Program-made: the position numbers and the translations under genes
In this document: one piece after another, positions 1-4,633 of the stretch
Layout of the letters: every line of letters starts with the position of its first letter
Numbering within the stretch: position 1 is the stretch's first letter
Assembly: GCA_028276305.1 (NCBI GenBank)
Contig: JAPYWO010000025.1
Location: forward strand, 1 to 9,452
Source: Candidatus Thermokryptus sp.
Lineage (GTDB): Bacteria; Bacteroidota; Ignavibacteria; Kryptoniales; Kryptoniaceae
Length of the DNA: 9,452 nt
Direction: 5' to 3'
The notes under the pieces: model-generated
Database searches by the model: none
Told to the model about the DNA's origin: nothing
Seen by the model: the letters and a program-made list of their open reading frames with translations, nothing else

Positions 1-132
1 CGCCTGCGGATCAATGTCAATCAAAAGAATCCTCTTGTTAAAAAACCTTACAAGCGCAGACGACAAATACATTGATATCGTCGTCTTCCCCACACCGCCC
101 TTGTAGTTGATTACCGCAATCGTCTTCATCAT
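1..132 (-). CDS. parA: ParA/Soj-family partition ATPase, N-terminal part (runs off left edge)
   Basis: The 44 visible codons encode the start of a ParA/MinD-type P-loop ATPase. The deviant Walker A motif YKGGVGKTT is at about residues 10-18 and the Walker A' motif LLIDIDPQA ends at the window edge. In this family the ATPase binds DNA nonspecifically as an ATP dimer and moves plasmids or chromosomes through a ParB-type partner bound to a centromere. Two adjacent ATG codons (132-130 and 129-127) could serve as start. The upstream AAAGAGA is a poor ribosome site, so the choice is open. A TTGACA promoter lies about 50 bp upstream and a four-unit repeat array lies just beyond it. No ParB is visible in the window. 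The rest of the gene, and any partner downstream, is outside it. A chromosomal Soj or a conjugation-associated ParA cannot be excluded, but the adjacent initiator gene favours a plasmid-type role. Confidence 0.93.
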   Translation of the reverse strand, partial: MMKTIAVINYKGGVGKTTISMYLSSALVRFFNKRILLIDIDPQA

Positions 133-177
133 TTGCTTGTGTCTCTTTGTTTTCTCACTATGTAAAAGATACACTAA

Positions 178-206
178 ATGATACATAAAAAATTGATAAT
201 TGTCAA
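178..206 (-). promoter_or_regulatory. Promoter of parA
   Basis: On the minus strand there is a perfect -35 box TTGACA (206-201), a 17-bp spacer, and a -10 box TATCAT (183-178, five of six consensus bases). The predicted transcript starts near 171 and gives a leader of about 40 nt before the parA ATG. The four-unit 16-bp array begins 11 bp upstream of the -35 box, where an activator, repressor or partition-complex protein could influence this promoter. Confidence 0.7.
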
Positions 207-216
207 GACCCAGCGA

Positions 217-288
217 CTTTACAGCGGAAATTTTTTCCACCGGTATATTTTTCCATCGGAAAATTTTTCCGTCGGAAATTTCTTCCGT
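217..288 (+). repeat. Four-unit 16-bp tandem array, copy 1
   Basis: After CTTTACAG (217-224) come four abutting 16-bp units at 225, 241, 257 and 273, fitting CGGAAAWTTTTTCCRY. Unit 3 contains CGGAAAATTTTTCCG, which has perfect 7-bp arms around one central base, so each unit is a dyad-symmetric protein-binding site. The second unit is the most divergent (CGGTAT start), and the same divergence occurs in copy 2. The array lies between the terminator of the 144-aa gene and the parA promoter. Iterons or a parS-type centromere are the natural readings; an operator for parA is an alternative. Confidence 0.85.
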
Positions 289-303
289 TAATACTCCCCA
301 CCT

Positions 304-340
304 AAAAATAAATAAAACCCGGTCCCACACTGAGACCGGG
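304..340 (-). terminator. Rho-independent terminator of the 144-aa gene
   Basis: Read on the minus strand, stem CCCGGTC (340-334) pairs perfectly with GACCGGG (324-318) across a 9-nt loop. It is followed by a T-rich tract with few interruptions (317-304). It begins 9 bp past the stop codon of the gene at 349-783, so it ends that transcript before the repeat array and the separate parA promoter. Confidence 0.85.
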
Positions 341-348
341 CAAATTCG

Positions 349-783
349 CTATGCAGTTATATTCATCAACCCATCTAATTTGATTTCATACTTCGTCAAC
401 ACCATCAGGGTTAAAATAAGTAAAAGGACATCTCTCTCAACTACATCACCGAAAAACTCCAGGAATCTATCCTTTAAAATATTTTTCAAATCCTCCGCTT
501 CTATATCCCCAAATAACTTAACATCACCAATATATTCAATAAGCATATTCGCCATAGTTGTCATCGCAAAGTAATAAACCCCTAATATCCCTAACTTTGA
601 CTCCGGAATAAACGACTTAGCATTCATCCATACCGAATCATACATTTTAACGCTTTCCTTATCCAGATAATTATTCTTTAAATCCTCCAGGATCTCCATA
701 AACTTCATATAATCTATACTAAAACTTATATCAACCGATAAAATTATACCATCATCGCTCCTTGAGAAATTGATTTTGATCAT
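349..783 (-). CDS. Hypothetical protein, 144 aa, unrecognised
   Basis: I do not recognise this protein. The start is well supported: AAAGGAGAG lies 6 nt before the ATG at 783-781, and a clean terminator follows the stop, so it is very probably a real single-gene unit. The product is acidic and mostly helical by composition. Residues 1-20 look like a beta-rich start (MIKINFSRSDDG, IILSVDIS). A hydrophobic stretch near residues 66-85 (LGILGVYYFAMTTMANMLIE) and another near 119-132 (LLLILTLMVL) are more like buried core helices than clear membrane spans. No helix-turn-helix, zinc motif or catalytic signature is seen. Its place between two copies of the 16-bp array, next to parA and on the same strand, makes a maintenance or partition-accessory role conceivable. 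That is inference from position only. Confidence 0.75.
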   Translation of the reverse strand: MIKINFSRSDDGIILSVDISFSIDYMKFMEILEDLKNNYLDKESVKMYDSVWMNAKSFIPESKLGILGVYYFAMTTMANMLIEYIGDVKLFGDIEAEDLKNILKDRFLEFFGDVVERDVLLLILTLMVLTKYEIKLDGLMNITA

Positions 784-1196
784 TACTTCTCTCCTTTGTT
801 TTTCAACAAATCGTTCTATTGATTATGAATAAACTTATATACTTGGTAGGCAATATCGGAGTAGGGAAGTGATATATTCTATCGGTAGGCGAATTATATG
901 CTTTATAACTATAAACCTTTCATCGTCACAAAAATAAAAATTTTCCCCCTTTTTTGCAAATTCTCACTTTTATACTTAAAACTTCACAATCAACTTTGCA
1001 TATTTCAAGAACATTTAAATAACCTAACTAAAACCTTATAACTAAACATATTCCTTTTAATGCACTAAAATTAACCTTTCCTTAAAATAACTAGTCACAA
1101 ATCTTAAATTTCTAACCCAATAAACCCCTCTTATATTTTAACACCATTTATGGCTTTACTAAAAAATTTCCATTTTCTATATCTCAATTTAATCGT
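784..1196. other. Gene-free AT-rich region with extreme C over G strand bias
   Basis: No credible ORF is present on either strand. The first part (about 784-895) should hold the promoter of the 144-aa minus-strand gene. It contains GGTAGGC twice (845-851 and 884-890), a possible operator, but no clear -35/-10 pair could be assigned. In 961-1200 I count about 52 C and 7 G on the plus strand in 240 nt. Such AT-rich, skewed DNA beside repeats and an initiator gene is typical of plasmid origin or partition regions, but I see no further defined site here. Confidence 0.6.
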
Positions 1197-1268
1197 CTTT
1201 ACAGCGGAAAATTCTTCCATCGGTATCTTTTTCCATCGGAAAATTTTTCCGTCGGAAATTTTTTCCGA
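1197..1268 (+). repeat. Four-unit 16-bp tandem array, copy 2
   Basis: This has the same CTTTACAG lead-in (1197-1204) and four 16-bp units (1205, 1221, 1237, 1253) in the same order and orientation as at 217-288. By hand alignment the two 72-bp elements differ at 6 positions. Unit 3 is identical, and unit 2 keeps its unusual CGGTAT start in both. This copy lies about 93 bp upstream of the rep promoter -35 box. The conserved order of non-identical units means the array was duplicated as a whole or is held by selection as a four-site element. Confidence 0.85.
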
Positions 1269-1360
1269 TAAATCTTTTATATCTGTTTAAAAATAGCAAA
1301 AAAATTAAAAGGACAAACGATAGGGTAGAGCAAAATACACTTAATTTAACCCCCACCCAC

Positions 1361-1389
1361 TTGACATTTTCCTTAACAAAAATTAAATT
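1361..1389 (+). promoter_or_regulatory. Promoter of the rep-like gene
   Basis: A perfect -35 box TTGACA (1361-1366), a 17-bp spacer and a -10 box TAAATT (1384-1389, four of six consensus bases) are present. Transcription would start near 1396, giving a leader of about 68 nt that includes the hairpin at 1411-1441. Confidence 0.55.
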
Positions 1390-1410
1390 GCAAATAAATA
1401 CACAAAAACA

Positions 1411-1441
1411 AAAAACCCCGACGCTGGAACGCCAGGGCTTT
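1411..1441. terminator. GC-rich hairpin in the rep leader (attenuator or bidirectional terminator)
   Basis: An A tract and CCCC (1411-1419) precede a CTGG/CCAG stem (1424-1427 with 1432-1435, loop AACG). GGCTTT follows, so the CC and GG blocks can extend the stem around a GACG bulge. On the minus strand the hairpin runs into TTTTTT, a better terminator than on the plus strand. It lies inside the predicted rep leader, 22 nt before the start codon, so it may limit rep expression. Otherwise it stops antisense transcription. A very similar layout precedes the OB-fold gene at 4131-4158. Confidence 0.5.
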
Positions 1442-1463
1442 CAAAACAAACCTAGAAGCGGTT

Positions 1464-2324
1464 ATGCATAACAAAAATAACAAAAATTTCTCTCAAAGTC
1501 AAATCCATCAATACCATCTCCCATTCCAGCCAAACCGAAAGTATTTCACAGCAACCCCAAATATGATTTTGGATCACCCCGAACTTGACATCTATGATCA
1601 GATGCTTTATATCCACATCAAACGAATCGCAGGAGACAACGGGCAATGCTGGGCTTCTATCCGCTACCTTGCAGGGAAAATGAAAGTAAGTAAATCCCAA
1701 GTTCAGAAATCACTTCAAAAACTCCTAAAACTTGGTCTCATCAGACACGCAGGGACGAAAAAAATCAAAACCCGTCCCAGAAATGTTTATGAAATCATTG
1801 ATATTTGGGAAATGAATTTGAATTACTACAGCAACCACCAAAACAACAACAGCGAAACAATTGAAAATCAAAAAGAAGTTATCCACAACCACAACAGCGG
1901 AGATTGTCCACAGTATGGACAAACCCAGAAAGATTGTCCACCGTATGGACAAACTCAAACAGCAAAACCGAATAAATCAATTAAAAATCAACAAGTTAAA
2001 CGAAAAAAGCGAAATTCTAAGAAAAACCATATTAAAGAAGAAAAGCAAAAATCATCATCATCCCGAAAAAACGATGACGATGTTGATAACTCAACCAAAA
2101 CCCAACACGCTCAAAAAGAAGTCATCACAAAGGGAGAGGGCTTTTTCTCTAACATCAACATTCAACCTTTAATTGATAAATTCGGAATTGATAGAGTCCT
2201 CTTTGTTATGGATCTTATCAACCACAGGTATAAATACAAACTCGTATCACACCCATTTAAACTTTTGCTAAAAATTCTAAAAGACAGGTATCTAATACAC
2301 AACGAATTTTACAGATTTATCTGA
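1464..2324 (+). CDS. Winged-helix replication-initiator-like protein (Rep), 286 aa
   Basis: The N-terminal part (about residues 32-115) is a winged helix-turn-helix domain of the type in plasmid and phage replication initiators. Residues 40-62 resemble the usual opening helix (ELDIYDQMLYIHIKRIAG). Residues 65-93 form the helix-turn-helix (SIRYLAGKMKVSKSQVQKSL, ending KLGLI). Residues 120-225 are a hydrophilic N/Q/K/S linker with two copies of DCPxYGQTQ. Residues 227-286 form a compact C-terminal segment. The inferred role is binding origin repeats and recruiting the helicase or its loader. The likely origin lies inside the linker-coding DNA. The ATG at 1464 lacks a good Shine-Dalgarno site; it was chosen because it is the first in frame, downstream of a promoter and leader hairpin. 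The UGA stop is followed in frame by 50 open codons encoding a zinc ribbon. A transcription-regulator role is possible but less likely given the repeats and parA. Confidence 0.75.
   Translation: MHNKNNKNFSQSQIHQYHLPFQPNRKYFTATPNMILDHPELDIYDQMLYIHIKRIAGDNGQCWASIRYLAGKMKVSKSQVQKSLQKLLKLGLIRHAGTKKIKTRPRNVYEIIDIWEMNLNYYSNHQNNNSETIENQKEVIHNHNSGDCPQYGQTQKDCPPYGQTQTAKPNKSIKNQQVKRKKRNSKKNHIKEEKQKSSSSRKNDDDVDNSTKTQHAQKEVITKGEGFFSNINIQPLIDKFGIDRVLFVMDLINHRYKYKLVSHPFKLLLKILKDRYLIHNEFYRFI
1879..2060 (+). other. Candidate replication origin inside the rep linker
   Basis: In order this stretch holds a perfect E. coli-type DnaA box TTATCCACA (1879-1887), two copies of a dyad-containing 30-bp-period repeat (1901-1957), and about 100 bp of A-rich DNA (1958-2060) that could be the unwinding element. 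The order of boxes, iterons and AT-rich DNA within the initiator's own linker codons parallels lambda O and several plasmid initiators. The parallel is from knowledge of those systems; function here is inferred. Confidence 0.55.
1901..1957 (+). repeat. Two iteron-like direct repeats, 30-bp period
   Basis: The repeats run 1901-1927 and 1931-1957 and differ at two positions. Each contains an inverted repeat TTGTCCA-N5-TGGACAA (1904-1922 and 1934-1952). Every arm also resembles a DnaA box (TTGTCCACA, TTGTCCACC and, on the other strand, TTGTCCATA). They encode the duplicated peptide DCPxYGQTQ in the Rep linker. Confidence 0.85.
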
Positions 2325-2477
2325 GGCAAAAATAAAGGCGATTCGGTCCCGGTCCTTATAACCTGTAAATCCTGCAATCATAAAGGAATTGCTGAACTGA
2401 AAGTAGGCGGTAAATACTCTCTCCCTTGCTCAAAATGTGGCACATTCGCAGAAATTGACTTGATCGTCAAACTTTAA
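2325..2477 (+). other. In-frame zinc-ribbon extension of Rep beyond a UGA stop
   Basis: Directly after the rep UGA (2322-2324) the same frame is open for 50 codons to a UAA at 2475-2477. It encodes a treble-clef or ribbon-like zinc site: CKSC at 2364-2375, a 17-residue spacer containing KVGGKYSLP, then CSKC ending at 2435, followed by GTFAEIDLIVKL. There is no ATG, GTG or TTG between the UGA and the first cysteine, so it cannot be an independent gene with an ordinary start. The possibilities are stop readthrough giving a 337-residue Rep, a recent nonsense mutation that removed a C-terminal zinc domain, or a sequencing error. The four intact cysteines and the absence of other damage argue that any inactivation is recent. 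Zinc ribbons are common at the ends of replication proteins. Confidence 0.65.
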
Positions 2478-2554
2478 ACGAAAAAAGATGTGAAACCAAT
2501 TTGAATTCTACTTTGTTGTTCTTTAAAAAAAGAAGTTCAAAAGGGTGATCCGAA

Positions 2555-2743
2555 ATGATATTCATCAAAATAAAGAGTGAATTTCTAGAAGATCCTGATT
2601 ATCTTGACCTCTACTTAACGATACTCGATCACGATGACTACCGCGTAACGATACATACCGATCACGGTGATGTAACGGGTTATGGTTCCACAATTGATGA
2701 GGCCAGGAAAAACGCACATAAAGAGTTGGCAAAAAAATTGTAA
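2555..2743 (+). CDS. Small acidic protein, 62 aa, HicB- or dsRBD-like fold possible
   Basis: AAGGGTGAT ends a few bases before the ATG and supports this start. The protein opens with a short strand (IFIKIK). It then has an aspartate-rich stretch DPDYLDLYLTILDHDDYRV, a strand pair YRVTIHTDHGDVTGYGS and a C-terminal helix TIDEARKNAHKELAKKL. Strand-strand-G-x-T-x-EA-helix resembles HicB antitoxins, which end in GxTxEEAlxNaxeal. It also resembles the last half of double-stranded-RNA-binding domains, which have GxGxSxxEAxxxAAxxAL. I cannot choose between them. No HicA-like partner is visible, and the DNA-binding C-terminal domain of many HicBs is missing. It lies downstream of rep on the same strand, 77 bp past the UAA that closes the zinc-ribbon frame. 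Both the function and an operon link with rep are unproven. Confidence 0.6.
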   Translation: MIFIKIKSEFLEDPDYLDLYLTILDHDDYRVTIHTDHGDVTGYGSTIDEARKNAHKELAKKL

Positions 2744-3100
2744 GTTAGCCATACATTACCTGGCTTTGGAAAGGTTGAATAAGATGGCTTATTTGTTACG
2801 TTTGTTTTATCAAAGTTTTAAGTCAACTTGAAGTTGAGTTCTTACTTTGTTACTACACCTCCTTTAACTTTTGTGAGGCTACAAAGATTAATATTTGCCT
2901 TTTTAAAAAAATTGGCATGTTGAGACACAGCGCATCTCCGACTTCTTTGGGTCCCATTATGAAACCCATATCTGTGAGGATGAAAATTAATAAAGTAGCC
3001 ATGCCAAGCAAATCCGAACAACTCGATTGTTTTGACATTAGAAAAATTTTTTATATAATTTTAGTGAAAGCCTAAATTAAGAAGAAAGGAGGGAAAGTTG
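2744..3100. other. 357 bp with no convincing gene
   Basis: An AGCCA/TGGCT hairpin (about 2747-2765, 9-nt loop) just past the preceding stop is a weak terminator candidate. TCAACTTGAAGTTGA (2823-2837) is a perfect odd palindrome with 7-bp arms and could be an operator. Two overlapping antisense reading frames cover about 2853-3070, but neither start has a ribosome site. A strong ribosome site AAAGGAGGG (3085-3093) marks the start of the next translated unit. Confidence 0.4.
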
Positions 3101-3154
3101 ATGATCATTTTGATTAAGAAAGATGTATCACCCTGGGTTCTTAAAAGAATATAA
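3101..3154 (+). CDS. 17-codon ORF behind a strong ribosome site (leader peptide or gene remnant)
   Basis: AAAGGAGGG ends 7 nt before the ATG, which is the best Shine-Dalgarno site in the window. Yet the frame closes after 17 codons (MIILIKKDVSPWVLKRI). A shift near AAAAGA at the end would open another frame for about ten more codons (GFLKEYKELRVFYN), so this may be the 5' remnant of a longer gene damaged by an indel. It could instead be a leader peptide for the small membrane-protein genes that begin 59 bp downstream. I do not recognise the peptide. Confidence 0.3.
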   Translation: MIILIKKDVSPWVLKRI

Positions 3155-3212
3155 GGAACTACGAGTATTCTATAATTAAGAAGTTGGAAAAAATTAACTT
3201 TAGGAGGTTAAT

Positions 3213-3466
3213 ATGAATGAAGCAAGGTTAAGAGAAATATTAAGAGAAGAATTAAAAGAAGAAGAGAGAAAAAAATGGAGGAATGGAGAAAAAGAGCGGA
3301 AGCGGAAGATGAATTTTTTCCAATTATACTTAAGATGGTAATTTTATTAATGGCTATTGGAGTTCCTATTATTTGGATCAATAAGTTATTTTCTGGTGAA
3401 ATTTTCGAAGAAATCGCATTCACAATTAAGACCAAAGGTTTGTGGCAGGAATTATGGAATTTTTAG
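3213..3466 (+). CDS. Small charged/membrane protein encoded in two frames joined at an A7 slippery site
   Basis: TAGGAGG lies 5 nt before the ATG at 3213. The first frame encodes the charged helix MNEARLREILREELKEEER and would stop after 42 codons at 3339-3341. The sequence A AAA AAA (3269-3275) is followed by TGG. A -1 slip there joins exactly to the frame continuing to 3466, giving an 84-aa product. That product has an amphipathic E/R/K helix (1-36), one membrane segment (about residues 37-58, IILKMVILLMAIGVPIIW) and a tail FEEIAFTIKTKGLWQELWNF. The join keeps the charged helix going (EEERKK then MEEWRKRAEAED), so the two halves look like one protein. Alternatives are independent initiation at the ATG at 3275, which has only the purine-rich GAAGAGAG upstream, or a homopolymer sequencing error. 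The next gene overlaps its end. The function is unknown. Confidence 0.6.
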
Positions 3467-3648
3467 GAGTGGTAGTTATTCCAATTTTTATAATAATTTA
3501 TTTATTAGGAGAAGAACTAATAGGAGAGAAGGAAAAGCCAGAAGATAAAGGAAAAACAGAAGATGAAGTTGATCCTGTGAAAAATCCGTTTAAGTGGGGA
3601 ATGCTTCAAGTTAGAAAAGAATTGGAAAAAAAGAGTACTAAAAATTAA
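3442..3648 (+). CDS. Small single-span membrane protein, about 64-68 aa
   Basis: The frame begins with GTG at 3442, or ATG at 3454, which I think more likely because AGGA precedes it. Either way it overlaps the end of the preceding gene by 13-25 nt, so translation is probably coupled. The N-terminus is one membrane segment (EFLGVVVIPIFIIIYLLGEE). The rest is a highly charged soluble tail rich in E, K and D that contains VDPVKNPFKWGM. With its partner upstream this makes a pair of tiny membrane proteins of opposite layout: a charged region before the span in one and after it in the other. I do not recognise either. Holin-like, toxin-like or membrane-anchoring roles would be guesses. Confidence 0.65.
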   Translation: MAGIMEFLGVVVIPIFIIIYLLGEELIGEKEKPEDKGKTEDEVDPVKNPFKWGMLQVRKELEKKSTKN

Positions 3649-4130
3649 TGGTGATCTTTGGGTCATTTTTGCCTCTTTCTTTTATTCAATAGTCTCTATA
3701 TAAATATCTTTTGAGAAGGTGTTGGTAATTTTTCTCATATTTCTGCTTTTCTTTTTGAATTTAAGCAAATTTAAATTTGAGCACTTTGGGGAAAATTAAC
3801 TCTTCACCCATTAAATGAATTTTTAGCGGTTTCAAAAATATAACCTCACTTCGGTATCTAATATTTAGGTAATTGTCCAAACAAGACTAAAACAATTCGA
3901 GAAGCAATTTTTTCTTTTTTTCTTCATCTTCAATACCATTTTCAAAGCAAATTTAAGTAATCAAGTGAAACTAGTGCTTCTGAAAAATATAATAGGAAAG
4001 ATATTATTTGAGATCCTATAGATAAAGATGATGAAAGTTATTTTGGATGTTAATTCCTCTTCTGCTTTTTTATTACCATTCTCAACCCCTCCCCCTTGCC
4101 ATTTTCCCCATTTTTCCTTAACTTCTAAAC
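3649..4130. other. About 480 bp with no recognisable gene
   Basis: No ORF with a ribosome site is seen on either strand. CAAATTTAAATTTG (3766-3779) is a perfect 14-bp palindrome, and AAGCAAATTTAA occurs at 3763-3774 and 3945-3956. Both are AT-rich and may be chance. From about 4080 the sequence turns C-rich on the plus strand and resembles the DNA upstream of rep. No terminator for the small membrane-protein genes is evident before the hairpin at 4131. Confidence 0.4.
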
Positions 4131-4158
4131 AAAAAACCCCGGGCTCTCCCGGGGCTTT
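4131..4158. terminator. Strong GC hairpin before the OB-fold gene, bidirectional terminator form
   Basis: CCCCGGG (4137-4143) pairs perfectly with CCCGGGG (4148-4154) across CTCT. It is preceded by AAAAAA and followed by CTTTT, so it can terminate in either direction, better on the minus strand (T6). It may end transcription from the small genes upstream. It is 29 nt before the ATG at 4184, so it may instead sit in that gene's leader as an attenuator. Confidence 0.7.
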
Positions 4159-4183
4159 TCAAAAACAAAACAACAAATCAACC

Positions 4184-4558
4184 ATGTTCAACGAAAAATT
4201 TAACAAACCAAACCCAATTTTCCAAATCCTATTTCTCTTATTCCTTTCCCAAACCCTTCTCTCTCAAAAAATTTACACATCAACCGAAACCATCAATCAC
4301 ATCGGCGAGTTCGCCTCCGTAAAAGGGAAGGTCTATCAGGTCTATATCTCAAGCAGGGGAAACATCTTCCTTAACATTGATGGCATATATCCCGACAATC
4401 CATTCACAGCAGTTATTTTCAAATCCGACGCCGATAAATTCCCAAACATCAGATCACTTGAAGGCAAAACAATTATCGTCACAGGACAAATCAAACTTTA
4501 TCGTAATAAACCCGAAATCATCCTCAACTCCCCAAACCAAATAAAAATTGTAAAGTAA
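4184..4558 (+). CDS. Secreted OB-fold nucleic-acid-binding-like protein, 124 aa
   Basis: The frame is open from further upstream (4028), but that part runs through the GC hairpin and encodes implausible peptide. The ATG at 4184 starts a good signal peptide: MFNEKFNKPNP, a hydrophobic core IFQILFLLFLSQTLL, and a cut near residues 28-30. The mature part (about residues 38-123) is an OB-fold: ASVKGKVYQVYISSRGNIFL, then DGIYPDNPFTAVIF, then LEGKTIIVTGQIKLYRNKPE and IILNSPNQIKIV. This pattern is typical of small exported or periplasmic OB-fold proteins annotated as DNA-binding or tRNA_anti-like. The ligand is unknown. There is no clear Shine-Dalgarno site (CAAATCAACC precedes the ATG). It lies 75 bp upstream of hsdM on the same strand, but a separate promoter-like sequence lies between them, so a role in restriction is not implied. 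Confidence 0.8.
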   Translation: MFNEKFNKPNPIFQILFLLFLSQTLLSQKIYTSTETINHIGEFASVKGKVYQVYISSRGNIFLNIDGIYPDNPFTAVIFKSDADKFPNIRSLEGKTIIVTGQIKLYRNKPEIILNSPNQIKIVK

Positions 4559-4568
4559 CCTATGCTAA

Positions 4569-4595
4569 TTGCCAAATTCTTTAAATCTTTATAAC
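4569..4595 (+). promoter_or_regulatory. Possible promoter of the hsd operon
   Basis: TTGCCA (4569-4574) and TATAAC (4590-4595) each match five of six consensus bases, with a slightly short 15-bp spacer. The stretch between them and hsdM is very AT-rich (TTATATATAAC) and offers an alternative -10. The evidence is moderate to weak. Confidence 0.35.
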
Positions 4596-4633
4596 TTATT
4601 TATATATAACAAAAATTCTCAACTACCAACGCC

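Noticed and set aside
225..288. CRISPR array interpretation of the 16-bp units
   Set aside because: The units abut with no spacers and there are no cas genes. These are tandem binding sites, not repeats with spacers.
200..574. Plus-strand 124-codon ORF over the first repeat array
   Set aside because: It runs through a repeat array, a terminator and the antisense of the 144-aa gene, which has a strong ribosome site. No support of its own.
1861..2172. Plus-strand 103-codon ORF in a second frame within rep
   Set aside because: It has no ribosome site and low-complexity lysine-rich content created by the A-rich linker codons of rep.
2322..2324. Alternative genetic code with UGA as a sense codon
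   Set aside because: hsdM has 814 codons without an in-frame UGA and uses UGG for tryptophan, and hsdS ends at a UGA placed correctly against the hsdR start, so UGA is a stop in this genome.
2853..3038. Minus-strand 61-codon ORF (starts MSKQSSCSDLLG) and the antisense plus-strand 52-codon frame starting MLRHSASPTSLG
   Set aside because: Neither start has a ribosome site, they are antisense shadows of each other, and no family is recognised. I could not decide that either is translated.
4028..4183. Upstream extension of the OB-fold reading frame to an ATG at 4028
   Set aside because: It would read through a perfect GC hairpin terminator and place about 52 proline-rich residues before a good signal peptide. 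The ATG at 4184 is the sensible start.
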